From Letharia columbiana (taxonomy: Eukaryota; Ascomycota; Lecanoromycetes; Lecanorales; Parmeliaceae): 64,000 bases of DNA. Of this stretch, positions 32,022-44,283 are shown in pieces. Both the position numbers and the translations under genes were made by a program. Position 1 is the stretch's first letter; every line of letters begins with the position of its first letter. A model generated the notes under the pieces. The model ran no database searches. It had not been told where the DNA came from and saw only the letters and a list, made by a program, of their open reading frames with translations. The stretch is from contig NW_023501068.1 in the NCBI RefSeq assembly GCF_014066305.1, forward strand, positions 295,501-359,500, written 5' to 3'.

Positions 32022-33476
32022 GTCTTTTTCAGACGGGGTCGAAAATCGCTTGTCGTCGAAGATGTAAAGAAGAAATGTTCTCAACGGGAATCCGGGGTTA
32101 AAGCAAGCGAACGGAGTTTAGGGCTTCGGAAAGGAAGGCTTGGCGCTACACGCTATGAGAGATGTGCTAGCTAGCAGGTGTGAAGCGACAGCGAGAATGA
32201 ACCAACTTGTATACGAAAGATCTAGAAACGTATACTCGCGTCTCGACCATATTGGAAGAACAGTCGCCCAAATAATATCAGATGATGTACGGGGAAACCT
32301 CAGGGTATTATGGAAGCCCCAGGGTGACCCTATAGCATAGGGAAGGCGTAAGGTATGGGGAGAATGTAGGAGTAAGGCATGGAGAAAGCCTAGGGAACGG
32401 GGACGCGGCAGGATACGCGCAGATCGCATGGTAGGAGGAACTCGTAGGTACCGCTTTCTACCATGTTGTATCTTCCATTTGTCTTGAGTACCAGGGATGC
32501 ACCCATCTTACTGAACCGTCGATGACGACTACCTAGATTTTGCTGATCATCTTCTAAACGACTGAAGGAACTCGAAACGAAATCCACATTTTGCCAATTT
32601 GATCTTTTAAATCTTCGCACAGTATAAATCTATTCACCTAGTATCTAGCTAGACCTACTCAGGCAGAGCCACCAGTTGTAGGCTCGAGGATCGGGTTTGG
32701 GGCTGACTTAGTGCTAGAACCACCAGACTTCTGATCGCCTGCTGTAGCTGCTTATTCACCATCTTATGTCCTCTTGATTCTCCTTCGCCCATTCCTGAGC
32801 CTTGGGCTGCGCTGCTGCTGCATCAGCAGACGCCTTATCAGCCCAAGAGATCCTCTTTGTCGAACGAGAATTAGAGCGAGAGCCACGGAGAGGAGGGAGG
32901 GCCAGGATTGGGGGGAGAGGAGGCTCTGAAGCCTTCTGACGACGAGTTTGAGGTTTTGGACCCTTTTCTACACCCGCGTATCTCTATCAAAAGCTTCGTA
33001 TAGCTTCAATTGTTGATCTAGGTGATTTAGAATTGATTCCAGTCGATTGCAATACTTGCCACATACGTCTCCATACAAACCAAACGTAGGCCGGTAATAT
33101 CGTCAATGCCAGAGAACGGACTGAGGGTTGCATACGCTAAATCAAGCCGCTGAAATTGCGATGAGTTCCAACTCACAAAAGATGTAGAATGCTTACGTTA
33201 ATCCAAACAACGGCTCCGTGTACATATGCAAGATCTTCAGGTCTTAGTGGGCTGTGCTGAGTAGCATCGTTCGCAATTACAGGTGGCTGAAGCTAAAGGG
33301 TAGGGTTATGGTATTGTTTCCCACCCCCAGCTGAGCCTAAGCCTCAGCCTGATCATGAATATCAGAAACCCGTCTAGCCTCAGTCTTCCTTTTTGTTCCC
33401 CTGTTCCCGCTCTTCACTCTTCGTTTCTGTGTCTGAAGGAGCTACATACTCCAAAAATGTGAACACTTCTTATCCG
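32022..33476. other. Intergenic, no gene seen
   Basis: About 1.45 kb. A few frames of 60-100 codons occur on both strands but none has a motif or good codon texture. 32280-32400 has short repeats of the agggt/gggaa type. Confidence 0.5.
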
Positions 33477-34191
33477 ATGAAGTCTTATCATTTTCCATCT
33501 ACCCTCGACCCAGCTCTTGCGGCTAAGCTTAGTTGGGAGACCATACGTGAGGGGTCAAAGAATGCAGTGGATCCTGAAAGCGATGTCGGACCCCTGATCG
33601 AGCCTCCCATCAAGAAATACATGCAAGATTCCAAGCCGTCACCTAATAAGACAGCAAGGATATCCTGTCTTCGCTGGTGGCTACCCGAGATATTTGCCTC
33701 GTTACTTTCTGTGACCTCCTTGGCCTCTCTAGCCATCTTCGTGCGTCAGTATCATGGTAGAAGCCTGCAAGAACTCAAAGTCGATTTACCTAGTTGGCTC
33801 ACACTCAATACCCTCATCGCTACACTTTCGGCACTTACTAGAGTTGCACTCATGGTTCCCATTGAGTCCGCTATGAGCCAGAAAGTATGGCTTTGGCTAT
33901 CTGAAAGCAGGAGTGCTTCAAAGCGCCGTGGTCAGCTGCGTGATCTGGAATTATCGGATGCAGCCTCGCGTGGCTCTTGGGGAAGCTTACTTTTGCTTTT
34001 AAAAGCCGAAAAAAGGCGCTTGCGAAGGTTGGGATGAAAGGCAGAGGCTTACGCTTATTAACAATAGATGGCTCGCATACGCAGGTGCATTTGTAACAAT
34101 CGTAGCACTGGCTTTTGGCACCTTCACCCAACAGCAGATTGCTTTCGAACCCTTCATGGTCACCAACGAAATGTCGTTACTGTCAACATGA
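33477..34191 (+). CDS. DUF3176-type membrane protein, apparently truncated
   Basis: Two exons, 33477-34027 and 34068-34191 (40-bp intron), 224 residues. After a polar N-terminus come a Trp-Trp start of helix 1 (WWLPEIFASLLSV), a second helix (WLTLNTLIATLSALTRVALMVPIESAMSQ), the linker WLWLSES...LRDLELSDAASRGSWGS, and a third helix (WLAYAGAFVTIVALAFG). This helix pattern with SRGSWGSL is that of fungal DUF3176 proteins, which are usually about 500-700 residues and have a large external domain and a fourth helix. Here a stop follows MVTNEMSLLST. The next 450 bp offers no matching continuation. Function unknown; the first ATG (33477) is used because the frame's earlier opening is TTG. Confidence 0.65.
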
Positions 34192-37174
34192 CCAGCTCGG
34201 CCTACACTCTGGATGAGGTCAGTACGCAGGGTTCGAACTTCGAAGTAGGTAAAGCCTCCACGGGATGATTGGGCTAAGTTACCTACAGGAAGGACGGACT
34301 TACATCCGTGGAACGCATACGCTCGAACTAAGGCCGCCTGCACCTTATTCGCAGTTGCTGTTGTAGATAATCTTGGCACAAAGGGCGTGACCAGCTTCGC
34401 AGTCGATCCGAGCAGTAAGTTCTGAATGGGAGCCTTCGATGTCCTTCCCACTGCAGTACTGACTTATCGGCGTCTCCAGTGGTGGAAGGGACCGAGTCTG
34501 ATGGTGAGCTCAGGAATTGACAGTGAGCTCATGAAGCAAGGCATGGACCAGGCTGTTGCGCGCAATGGTGGTGAGAAGTACCATTGCTGATGCTGCTACA
34601 TACTTGCTAATTAAAGGTGAACCTATATACAGGCAGCCCACTTCCTCCCCATCCAATGGTATCCCTTGAGCAAGGTGCTGCTGGTGCAGTACTAGTATCC
34701 CTGGAAAGGCGCTCTTCGTTCAGTCACGTGGCATAGACGCTACATGTGAGTTATCGATGGCCGTTCTAGACGTGTTTTGACTACTTTGTAGATGATTTTT
34801 TACCTCGCTATCTACTTTCTAAATTTCCAAGAGATCTTTTCATAAGGAACTTTGGCCTCGGCTAGTTAGTAAAGTAATCTTTCTATCTGGACTCTGATAG
34901 AGATAGCGCTAAGCTAAGTAGCGAGTCGAGATAATCGTTTATATAGCTTTTATTATGACGATTTTTTTAATTTTTTTAGCTCTCTTAATCCTTTACGTTC
35001 TAAGTCTTTTAATTTAAGCTGTCTCGACCTTTTGAAACAATATTCATTACGAGGAATTATCGAGCTTTATAAATCTAAGTACTATCGTTAGCTTACTCTT
35101 GAGATTAGGTGCGAGTCAGTCCTCTGACAGAAGAGGGCATCATTAAGGGGCTGACATCTCTATCTTTGGTTAGCTACTAGTTTCTACATATACGTCCTTT
35201 AGAATGATAGCCTTTCATCTCATCAACGCTCGGATGGTACCATGGCCTGGATGACCGACTCTAAAACAGACTAGAAATGTGGTCAAAGGGGTACGTGTTT
35301 TCCTCCTGAAAAGAGAACCACTACTGGCTAATGGGTTTTGTGTATCGAACATTCTGGAATGAAGAAAGACCTGAATGGGTAAGTGTAGTTGCGCTTTTAG
35401 TAATGATAGCCCTCTAGCAGATGCACATCTGGAAGGCTGCAAAGATGCTTCGCCAATTGAATGCCGATTGCCGACCTAGTTTTGTTTGCACGAACATTGG
35501 TGGAATTGGGCTCTTACGTGAGTCATGTATCGCACATTGACATGGACATGATGTACAAGGCTGATCACCACAGAACTAGCCAGGGGAACAAGAGATCGTT
35601 AGGGACCGCTTGTCGATGTCCATTGCTCTAAGCTTGGGCCGAGAACGCTCCGTCTGTTCTTCTTTCGTACAGCTATTCGTGCGCATAAGGAAGCAAGATC
35701 CTGCAGGGACCCATTGAGTCCTCAATTTTACCAGCAACTGCTCCGTAGGAAAGCCATATCAGTAGGGTTGCATAGTACGTGAGTATGAGTGTCATGCAGG
35801 GCTATGCAGACGCACGGATGTAACCCAATCTTCTGCGTTATTCGCGTGGTGCTGTTGTCAGCGATTGGCGCGGCTCCAGTGCGTTCTTTCTGCTAATGTA
35901 GATCTGCCAAAACAGCAGCGTCATGGAAATTTCTGCATGTGCTTAGAAGGTCCGAAACCATTTGAGATCCCATGGAGTAACACGTTGCCTTGCAAGTTCA
36001 TGTATCAGCCAATGCAACCGTTCGTCGGGCCGCAATACCCACAAGCTCGTCTAGCACTCCATATTTTCATGGCAAATGGTTCAGGCTAGTAGCATAGCCT
36101 TCCTTGACTAATCGCCGAACCCTCTGGTACCCTACCTATACTGTCGCCAGAGGCCTTTGGTTCGTAAGGACAAGGAGCTGACTGCCCGCTACTGTGAGTG
36201 TGAAAGCCTCGCGAGCCCTACCTAGTTGGAATCAGTTCATGCAGTCATCATGATCACCGGCTGGTTCAACGCTGCGAGGCAACAAAGACGGCTCCGTGTG
36301 CTGCAGAAATGGAACTACCCGCCACGTCAAATGAGAGAGTCGTGCATATGAAAGCGGCCTAGATTAATGGGGACACATGTTCGATTTTGGGTGGATTTAC
36401 CATCTACGGTTATCTTTGAGCCTTTTCAGTCAAGCTAAAGTACTATATATCTCCCCAGCGCCGCATGCAACCTTATATTTAAGGATGTCAGACTCTACCT
36501 TACTCAAGCGCCAATCAGACGCTGTGCATATATGAGGATTGAGGGCATCATCAGAAGCTACAACTCAGAACCTTGATTCAAGTTGCTCCGTTTTTGCCCT
36601 GCACCACACCAAAAGAAAAGGAAGAAACACACAAAAAAAGAGAATCTTGGTAGAACTCGAGGCAACTTGATCTCAGGTCGTTCAGCACGGGCTTGGCGAA
36701 AGATTTGATTGGTGTTTATTATTTTCCTCAATCGTAGGTGCAGAGATAGTATGATTCTATTACAATCTAGTCACCTCGAGTTGAGGGTCATGATGGGGTG
36801 CAACCAATTGAGCTCAGGTCTTTCCGGTTTCCCGGCGAGGCCACTTGCATTGAAGGATACCTTGGAATCTCAGCCTTCTGATGGAGAGTTGTACCTTGGT
36901 GAGGCGTACGTGGGATTCTGGCCAGATGCAAGCCTAAACCCCTCGTCTGACCTCACGCGTAAGGAAAGCGATGGCACGTTCGCTTGAATCCCTTGCCTCT
37001 TAAAAGGTAATAATGAATCTAGGTTCTGCAGATCTATTGCACAACAGGATATCAGCTTCTCTCAAGACGGCAGCAAGCAAGGCTGCTCATACAAGACCAT
37101 CCTCTGACGGATTTTTGAAGGGAAAAAGGGATTTAAACCTGGAATTGGCTGGTCTACGTCTTCTCACAACAATC
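34192..37174. other. Gene-poor accessory stretch with small RIP-like patch
   Basis: No gene I can support. 34192-34620 may be the decayed 3' part of the DUF3176 gene. 34785-35110 is AT-rich and RIP-like, unlike its neighbours. 35200-37170 has ordinary composition and only short random-looking frames. Confidence 0.5.
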
Positions 37175-38623
37175 ATGGTATTTAAACCGAATGTGAGTCT
37201 GCGATCCTTGTCTTCAAGGCATCGCAGTGAGCGGGAATAACTCCAAGTGGTAACCAGACGAGCTTGGAAGGGTTGTCTGGAATCCCTGCCGGCATACCGC
37301 CCCCTGGGATCAGTCCCAACTTCGTCAACCCTCAGACCTTGGCGCCAGCAATCCTCGCCGTCAGTATAGTAATGATGCTATGGACGATTGTGTTTGTGAT
37401 CATCAGACTGTATACCAATTTCCACGCCCCACGAGGTTTAGGTATCGATGATTGTAAGACCTGGATCTTTCACCCGAGTCATCCAAACAACTGATGGTTA
37501 TAGACTTCTCCATCATCGCGATAGCACTAGCTACAGCGTCTACGGGGTTAATATTCTCAAGTAAGTTGATCTGTGTTAGTTGAGCATGACTGGAACTTAA
37601 ATCTGGTACAGTAAACAGAATGGCGAGGCATATCTTCGATATTCCAATTGACTGGGTGGATGGAGACTACCTCAAAGTAATGAAGATAACCCTCAATCTA
37701 TTACGAGATCATGGACTAAAAAGGGGTAGCGAAGCTATGCCCTGAACGTAATAGTTGGGCCTACAATATTCTTTGCCAAGAGTACAATATTCCTACTCTA
37801 TCTCCGGGTCTTTGCAATAAAGAAACAGATGAAGTATGGCGTCTGGCTTGGACTGTTCTGGAGTTTCTTGCTTTACTGGATCGGTGTTCCGCTCGAGACC
37901 TATTTTTGCGCGCCACGCATTGGGAAAGGGTGGAATATTGAAGCTCTTAACAAAACTTGCTCCGACTACGAAATATTCAGCGTGGTTCAGGGCGTTCTGG
38001 CAGTCGTTTTGGATCTCTATATCTTCGTTCTGCCAATCCCGACCATTCTAAGACTACAGATGGCACTGAAAAGGAAATTGTCAATCCTCGCTATCTTTGG
38101 GACTGCTATTCTGTGGGTACTTCAAACGAAGTGCAATCTCGCAATATCTGACTTGATCATAGGGGCATCACCGCGGCAGTCGTAGCAATGGTATACCGAA
38201 TAAATCTCAGTAAAAGCAATGATCCGTTTTGGGCAAATGCGGCTGTTTACATCTGCCTGTGAGTCACTGGTGTGGGTCTGTCAGTTATTCTGTAGCTTAC
38301 GCTCAACCAGTACCTGCGAGAGTTACGTCGCGATAGTTATTGGCTCAATGCCAGCATTCGCGTCTTTCTTCAAAGGCGAGATGCCTGGTGCGTCTTGGCT
38401 GACCGGCATGAACTCCCTCGTGAGATCTAACACGGGGACACCTTCTTCTGGAGAGTCAATGATTCCCGGCGGCCATACGCGCGAAAAGGGCTATCATGAG
38501 TTGGGATCAGTGAGGACCGATATTCGGGGGGAGGGTGCCGCGCCGAGGACTCTCGAGGAGGGCGTTGTTTACAAGACCGTTGCCGTTCACCAGTCGATGA
38601 GGCAAGGGCGACCGGCTGCCTAG
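37175..38623 (+). CDS. Fungal rhodopsin-like seven-helix membrane protein
   Basis: Integral membrane protein of the fungal rhodopsin-like/Pth11-related superfamily, of unknown ligand. Seven exons: 37175-37192, 37258-37453, 37504-37560, 37612-37676, 37730-38112, 38163-38258 and 38311-38623; 375 residues. The joins restore all seven helices: near ILAVSIVMMLW, FSIIAIALATA, FFAKSTIFLLYLRVF, WLGLFWSFLLYW, VVLDLYIFVLPIP, ILGITAAVVAMVYR and ESYVAIVIGSMPAF. The IDD/YF motif sits at the helix 1-2 loop and a Pro/Ser-rich cytoplasmic tail ends the protein. The first exon codes only six residues and is the least certain part. The tail has RPTEs-like Gly/Arg repeats but no further domain. Confidence 0.85.
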
Positions 38624-39650
38624 GGTGAGAAAATGGCTTTCCTTGCAATGTACCCCGTGCTTGTTCACATGTGAATGCTTATTAAGATGCAAAGAAACTA
38701 TCGCTCAGAGAAGAAAGTCGCCGGCATGAAAGAGGCATACATGGCATCGGGTCGCGCATCTATCGTTCACCTAGAATATTTCGACAGTCCAACATTGCAA
38801 GATCGCACAAAGCTAACAAGTCAGGTGAACCAAAGATAAGTATGTGTTTTATGATTGTGGGCTAGAGTCACTACCAAGCGTCTTCTCCAGGTCAACTTCA
38901 CGAATCCCTGATGCGTACTATTCGCTGCGACTCTGCCCGAGTCCATCCATGAAGCTGCCTCCCTACCAATTTCAATGATGCCGATTTGCTACATCAGTGT
39001 CCGTCTCCCCCCAATGTCTGTAATCCACAATGTCTATCTCGGTCCGCACGTATGTTCTGCAGACGAATTTGCCGCCAACCAGGGTCCCACTGGGAACCAT
39101 CTATTATGTATGTCCTCCCTTCGAGCAACCATGGATACTCTCCCGAAAAGGCCATCGAAGCGCGTTTTCACTTCTCGCATTTCCGGACTCTGAAATGCTT
39201 TGACAGGAGGCATTTGGTGGTGCCATATGGTGTTTTCAGGATCGTGGTCTCATTCCTCGTATACCACTCCATGAATCGAGGCTGTCTCAGTATCCAGTAT
39301 GCGGCCGTGGAAGGGATGCAGCAGCATGTATGCTTCAACTGTGGACCCGGGAAGTGTAGGACCATAGATCTCGACGGCACGCTGGGCTTGATGTGAGATA
39401 ACGCTGATAGGGGAGTTGATAATGGGTTGCTTATATCGTCGGTCAAGGTGTATCCTTTTAGTCTATCGAGGTTGTTGTGGGGCTATTCTTACATAGCATA
39501 AATTACTCCGTACGGGTTATGGGCGGGAGCAATTGGAGATGGAATTGATAAATCAAGTCTGTTATTATGACTGATGAGGCTATGTATGGACAAGGGAGGA
39601 TTACTGACTTGTCCCCAAGACAACGAGCAACAAAATCTCTACCAGGAGTC
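38624..39650. other. Intergenic, no gene seen
   Basis: About 1 kb between the receptor and cef1 stops. Overlapping frames of 70-136 codons on both strands (38986-39446) have no recognised motif. A decayed gene is possible. Confidence 0.45.
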
Positions 39651-42032
39651 TCAGTGATCCCCATTGACATGGCCATCCCCATTTGTCAATCCGTCCAGCT
39701 CTTCCATCTTCGTTCTGTACGTATCCTGCGCCTCCTTTTCCCTCTTTTTTACAAAAGCCACTTCGTCTTGCAAAGACTCTAACCTCCTAGGCAGCGCGGC
39801 TTCCTCCGCAATCTGCAACGTCCGCAACGAGTCTAATTGGACTCTCTCATCCTGCAATGCCCCAGAAGCCTCCACGATCTTCTGCCGTAGAGTCTTAGCT
39901 CGCTGCTGGTAGCCTCCGTAGTGGAGAGCAAGTTTCTTCTCCAACCTATTACCCTTTTCTGCATCATCCCCAATGGTTGCTTGAACCTGATCGAAAGCAT
40001 CGGTCAAGATTTGTCGCTCGTCGACCTCATCCTCTTCATAACCAGCCAGTCCGAGTAGATTTGAGGTAGCCTCATGCAGCTTCTCCCACGATGCTTCAAA
40101 ATCCTGCTGGCGTCTCTCTTTATCGCCTGATGGCAGTTCAAGTGCTATTTCTAACCTCGCCCTGTCCAATGCATCATCATCGAAAACCTCTAGGGGTCTC
40201 GATGCTCCCTGTACTTTCGAAGCGGATAATGAATATTTGTATGCATCGTTAGCAATCAAAAGCGCACTCTCTTCTGCGATCATTGCGTGGACTGGATCAG
40301 AGACTTCCATGGCGGCCTTGAGAAGGGCATCGACATCGACGACTGTGGGCCGTGGTAAATTCTGTTGCATTACCTGAGTCCGGCGTTTGAAGTCTGCCCT
40401 CTCAGCTGCTTCACGGATAGCTTGGTTCCGTCGATCCCTTTCTGCGGCATCCTCTTCGGAGAGTTCCATCTCGCCGTCGAATTCTTGCTGCTCCTCAGGC
40501 AGTTCGAGCTCAAAGTCTAACTCTTTTGGCTTGGGCAATGCCGCGAACTGCGACTTGAGTTGTGATCTCAAAGCCTGCTCTCGAAGCTTGACTTCCCGTG
40601 GTGTGTTGCCAACTAGCTGCATTGCCCCAGGGTCATCTTGGTTTATGGCAAAGTTGTCTCGGGGAGTTCGCAAAGGCGTGGCTCCCGGGCCTCCTGGTGT
40701 CCGCATCGGCGTTGCTCCGACTCCGTTTGCACCACCTTGACGCATTGGCGTTGCCATAGGATTCGGGGTAGCTACAACGTGCTTCCGTGGAGTGACACCA
40801 TCAAATCCAGTAGACCCACTGCCCTCATGCAAAGGCGTGTTCTCCCCACCCAATAGCGATGATTGCGTTTCAGTCAAGGCACGAATGTTGCGGATCTCGT
40901 TTGCTATATGGTCCTCTTGCGGCGGAGCTCTTGGTGTTCGAATCGGCGTTCCTCCTACAATGCCCGTATAGTTGCCGATGAATCCTTTTGTAGCCTCATT
41001 ATCGCCTTCTCCAGCTAACCGATGGGCTTGTTCCCCAACCATTCCCATCTTCACGATGTCTTCGAGCTCTACTTCGCCCACTTGCGGCGCTGGTAGATTC
41101 AAGGACCTCCTCTTGCTGCTTTGCTCGGCTTCTCGAATTTTCTGCATTTGCCCCGCTTTCGCTGCTGCGGCAAATGCTGCTGAAGGACCTGGCTTATCGC
41201 TTTTTTGTTTCTTCCTCTGCATATCATCTTCCTGATCACCCTTCCGCTTGTTAGCTAGCTGTTGTTTTCGGGGATCGAAAGCTTCTCTCTGCCTTTCGTT
41301 ATGGTCTTTCTCCTCTTGGGTATCATAGAAACCTGGTGCAGCTTTCTTTTCGAATGGAATATCGGCGTTATAGTCCATTTGGCCCTTTTTCCGATTGGTA
41401 ATCTTAATATTGATACCTGCATTTTTAAGCTCTCGACGCTTTTGTAGCAATGCCAGTCGCCGAGACTCCTCCAGCTGGCGTTCACGCGCTTTCCGTTTCG
41501 CCTTCTTTCCTTGTGTATTTGCCAGTCTTGCACGTGCTTCACTGAGCATCTCCTTTTCATCCTCATCAAGATCGATGGTGTCAGGGCGTGCTGGCTTAGA
41601 TTCTGGGTCTGGGTCCAGTTCTCCAGGTCGTAATCGTCGAACATCGTCCGCACTCGGCGCTTCGTTCTCACCACCAGCCGGCCCACCCAACCCCAACTCA
41701 TCGTTCTCTCTGGCCTCAGCCTCATCCAGTAGTTTCTGATATCTTTCTAGACACTGTGTAGCTGTCCTGCCAACCATAGGCGCAATAGTCCGCCATTGTG
41801 TTGGCATCAATTTTGCCAGGTGTAGCAGCTTTTCGTCCTCCTCCTTCGACCACTCAATTTTCCGGATGCTGGGATCCAGCCATTCGACCCATCTTGCCTT
41901 GCACTGCTTGGGTGTTTTGCGCGCGAGGAGAGAGGAGACACGGGCCCACTGGTTGAGTCCATATTTCGAGACAGAAGCCTTGAGGACCTCATCTTCAATA
42001 TTTGTCCAGACACCGCCTTTCACGACAGGCAT
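39651..42032 (-). CDS. cef1: Pre-mRNA splicing factor Cef1/CDC5
   Basis: Core subunit of the Prp19/NineTeen complex that acts in spliceosome activation. Single exon, 793 residues, a normal length. It opens with two Myb/SANT repeats (residues 1-110): [18 protein letters not shown]...KQCKARW and [16 protein letters not shown]...[15 protein letters not shown] basic helix-rich region with [21 protein letters not shown] stretches (about 170-230) follows. The middle contains repeated TPxxTPR-type sites ([20 protein letters not shown]), the classic Cdc5 phosphorylation-type motifs. The C-terminal coiled coil, which binds Prp19 partners, ends with [13 protein letters not shown]. No intron is needed. 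Confidence 0.96.
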   Translation of the reverse strand: MPVVKGGVWTNIEDEVLKASVSKYGLNQWARVSSLLARKTPKQCKARWVEWLDPSIRKIEWSKEEDEKLLHLAKLMPTQWRTIAPMVGRTATQCLERYQKLLDEAEARENDELGLGGPAGGENEAPSADDVRRLRPGELDPDPESKPARPDTIDLDEDEKEMLSEARARLANTQGKKAKRKARERQLEESRRLALLQKRRELKNAGINIKITNRKKGQMDYNADIPFEKKAAPGFYDTQEEKDHNERQREAFDPRKQQLANKRKGDQEDDMQRKKQKSDKPGPSAAFAAAAKAGQMQKIREAEQSSKRRSLNLPAPQVGEVELEDIVKMGMVGEQAHRLAGEGDNEATKGFIGNYTGIVGGTPIRTPRAPPQEDHIANEIRNIRALTETQSSLLGGENTPLHEGSGSTGFDGVTPRKHVVATPNPMATPMRQGGANGVGATPMRTPGGPGATPLRTPRDNFAINQDDPGAMQLVGNTPREVKLREQALRSQLKSQFAALPKPKELDFELELPEEQQEFDGEMELSEEDAAERDRRNQAIREAAERADFKRRTQVMQQNLPRPTVVDVDALLKAAMEVSDPVHAMIAEESALLIANDAYKYSLSASKVQGASRPLEVFDDDALDRARLEIALELPSGDKERRQQDFEASWEKLHEATSNLLGLAGYEEDEVDERQILTDAFDQVQATIGDDAEKGNRLEKKLALHYGGYQQRAKTLRQKIVEASGALQDERVQLDSLRTLQIAEEAALPRRLESLQDEVAFVKKREKEAQDTYRTKMEELDGLTNGDGHVNGDH

Positions 42033-42454
42033 TCTGAAGGGCCGAGGAGAGTTTTACGCGGTAGAATTTGTTGATGTGCAAGGTCAAGCGGTGACTGCAG
42101 TGTTGAAGTCGTGAAGTGACAAAAAGATCAAGGATCCTTCGGACCTTCAGCCTTATGTGTAGAGAGGTGCGCTATCAGGCCTAATTAGGAAGATATATCG
42201 ACGTGTGAAGGATTAATCCGTAATGATTGCCCACAAAAAACAGAGAAAGGCCATGTTCTTATGGCAAGAAGTATCGAAATACCGGAAAGAAATGGAGACA
42301 ACGTGCCAATTAGTGGTGTGAATCCCACAATATCTCCTGCCGTAGGAAATTTTTCGAATAATGAAATAGCTGTAGACATCGGACGGTTTCAATTTGTCCA
42401 AATATGTATCGTCGATGTTTCTCTGCAGAGGCCGTAGTGATATACCTATTAATG
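42033..42454. other. Intergenic, no gene seen
   Basis: Contains the cef1 promoter; ordinary composition; stops where the minisatellite starts. Confidence 0.5.
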
Positions 42455-43489
42455 AGTGGGGATGACAGGCCAGTTGCAGTGGTGTTCTCCGCTTACTGAG
42501 TGATGATTTGATGTGGAACCGTGGAGAGCATATAACGTGGGATCTTGGAGAGCTGAGCCGTGTTCTTGACGATGGTGGCCTTGTTGCCGCTTGGTTTCTC
42601 CGCAGTGTTCTCCATAGTTTCTCCGCAGTGTTCTCCGCATTTGCCTGTTGTAGTTCCTCCTCTTGCTCCTCCTCTTGTAGAGTATCAGACTGAGTGGCTA
42701 GCTGAGTGGCTGACTGAGTGGATAACTGATGTGACGTGGGATCTTGGAGAGCTGAGCCGTGTTCTTGACGATGGTGGCCTTGTTGTCGCTTGGTTTCTCC
42801 GCAGTTTCTCCTAGTGTTCTCCGCAGTGTTCTCCGCATTTGCCTGTTGTAGTTCCTCCTCTTACTCCTTAATGTAGTGGGGATGACAGGCCAAGTTGCAG
42901 TGGTGTTCTCCGCTTGTTGAGTGATGATTTGATGTGGAACCGTGGAGAGCATATGACGTGGGATCTTGGAGAGCTGAGCCGTGTTCTTGGTGCTGGGGGC
43001 CTTGTTGCCGCTTGGTTTCTCCGCAGTGTTCTCCATAGTGTTCTCCGCAGTGTTCTCCGCATTTGCCTGTTGTAGTTCCTCCTCTTACTCCTTAATGTAG
43101 TGGGGATGACAGGCTAAGTTGCAGTGGTGTTCTCCGCTTACTGAGTGATGATTTGATGTGGAATCGTGGAGAGCATATGACGTGGGATCTTGGAGAGCTG
43201 AGCCGTGTTCTTGGTGCTGGGGGCCTTGTTGCCGCTTGGTTTCTCCGCAGTGTTCTCCGCATTTGCCTGTTGTAGTTCCTCCTCTTACTTCTTAATGTAG
43301 TGGGGATGATAGGCTAAGTTGCAGTGGTGTTCTCCGCTTGTTGAGTGATGATTTGATGTGGAACCGTGGAGAGTATATGACGTGGGATTTTGGAGAGCTG
43401 AGCCGTGTTCTTGGTGCTGGGGGCCTTGTTGCCGCTTGGTTTCTCCGTAGTGTTCTCCGCATTCGCCTGTTGTAGATCCTCCTCTTGTT
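42455..43489. repeat. Minisatellite of about 190-225-bp units, about five copies
   Basis: Units start with agtggggatgacaggc at 42455, 42875, 43099 and 43299; the first 420-bp block contains an internal shortened copy starting near 42733. Each has gtggtgttctccgctt, cgtggagagcatat, gggatcttggagagctgagc and runs of tctccgcagtgt. Within a unit, the 11-mer ctccgcagtgt is itself repeated 1-4 times, so the array is nested. Copies differ by small indels and point changes. On the minus strand a frame across two units reads Thr/Lys/Pro-rich peptides (ENTAEKPSGNKAP). No start, flanking exon or motif supports a real gene. Confidence 0.9.
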
Positions 43490-44283
43490 TAACTGAGTGC
43501 GAGGGTACCGAGGGTAAATGTGTTTATAGGGTGATGAAGAACGGATAGGGGAGGAAGACGCGTCTTGGGAGGTAGCATCGCTGGGTTGGAAGGCACCATC
43601 GCTGGCTTGGGAGGGAGTATGTAGGGGAGGACGATGGCTGTGAATCCGTTTGGGCTCTTTTTTGAGGGCCTTTCAACGCGTTTATGAGTAGTAGTAGGTA
43701 GCTGTTGGGCTGCGGCCTCGATTGCCAGTAGTAGCGGATTCGCGGAGGGGTGGCCTGGGGGCGTCAGTAGGGGCTCTAAGAGGCGGGCAAAAGGGGTGTA
43801 CGTGCCTGAAACGTTGAGTAACCTTTGGGCGAGGGGTACCGAAGACGATTGTGTTCATATTGATGGAATTGGTAGAATTGGTAGAATTGGTAGAATTGGT
43901 AGAATGGTGGAAGAATAACAAACACACCAACAGGTGGAAGGATTATTATTATCCGATCCCGGACGCGTCTGGTGTGACTACCATGACTACCATATTTGAA
44001 TATCCATTTAATTCACCAATAGTAGGCCAAACTTCATAATTTTTACAGCGTTAGAAAGCGCAAAGCGAGCTCTACAATTTGAGGAATTATGAAGTAACTA
44101 TATGTATCGCAAGCTGAGTACTTCAAAGTGTAAAACATCTACATACAAATTTTTGATGAGGGAGGCGCGGGAGGGCTACCGGGCTGACTCAGCCGGTCTA
44201 ACCAAAGAGCGTAGCGAACCCGAATTGATGATTGGCTGCACATACAAATTCAAGGTTTTCAAGCTCAGCCCTACCTTATTCTA
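43490..44283. other. Spacer with 9-bp microsatellite
   Basis: Ordinary composition up to 44280. At about 43861-43905 the 9-mer attggtaga is repeated about five times, on the plus strand, ending just before the RIP island. No gene seen. Confidence 0.6.

Noticed and set aside
35200..37170. Short frames (74-92 codons) as genes
   Set aside because: No motif, no neighbouring exon and no consistent composition.
38986..39446. Overlapping frames of 136 and 92 codons
   Set aside because: No recognised motif, and two opposite frames explain the same bases; kept only as a note in the intergenic entry.
42698..43036. Minus-strand frame with peptide repeats over the minisatellite
   Set aside because: Repeat-driven open frame with unit length changes that break the frame in other units; no flanking exon or signal.
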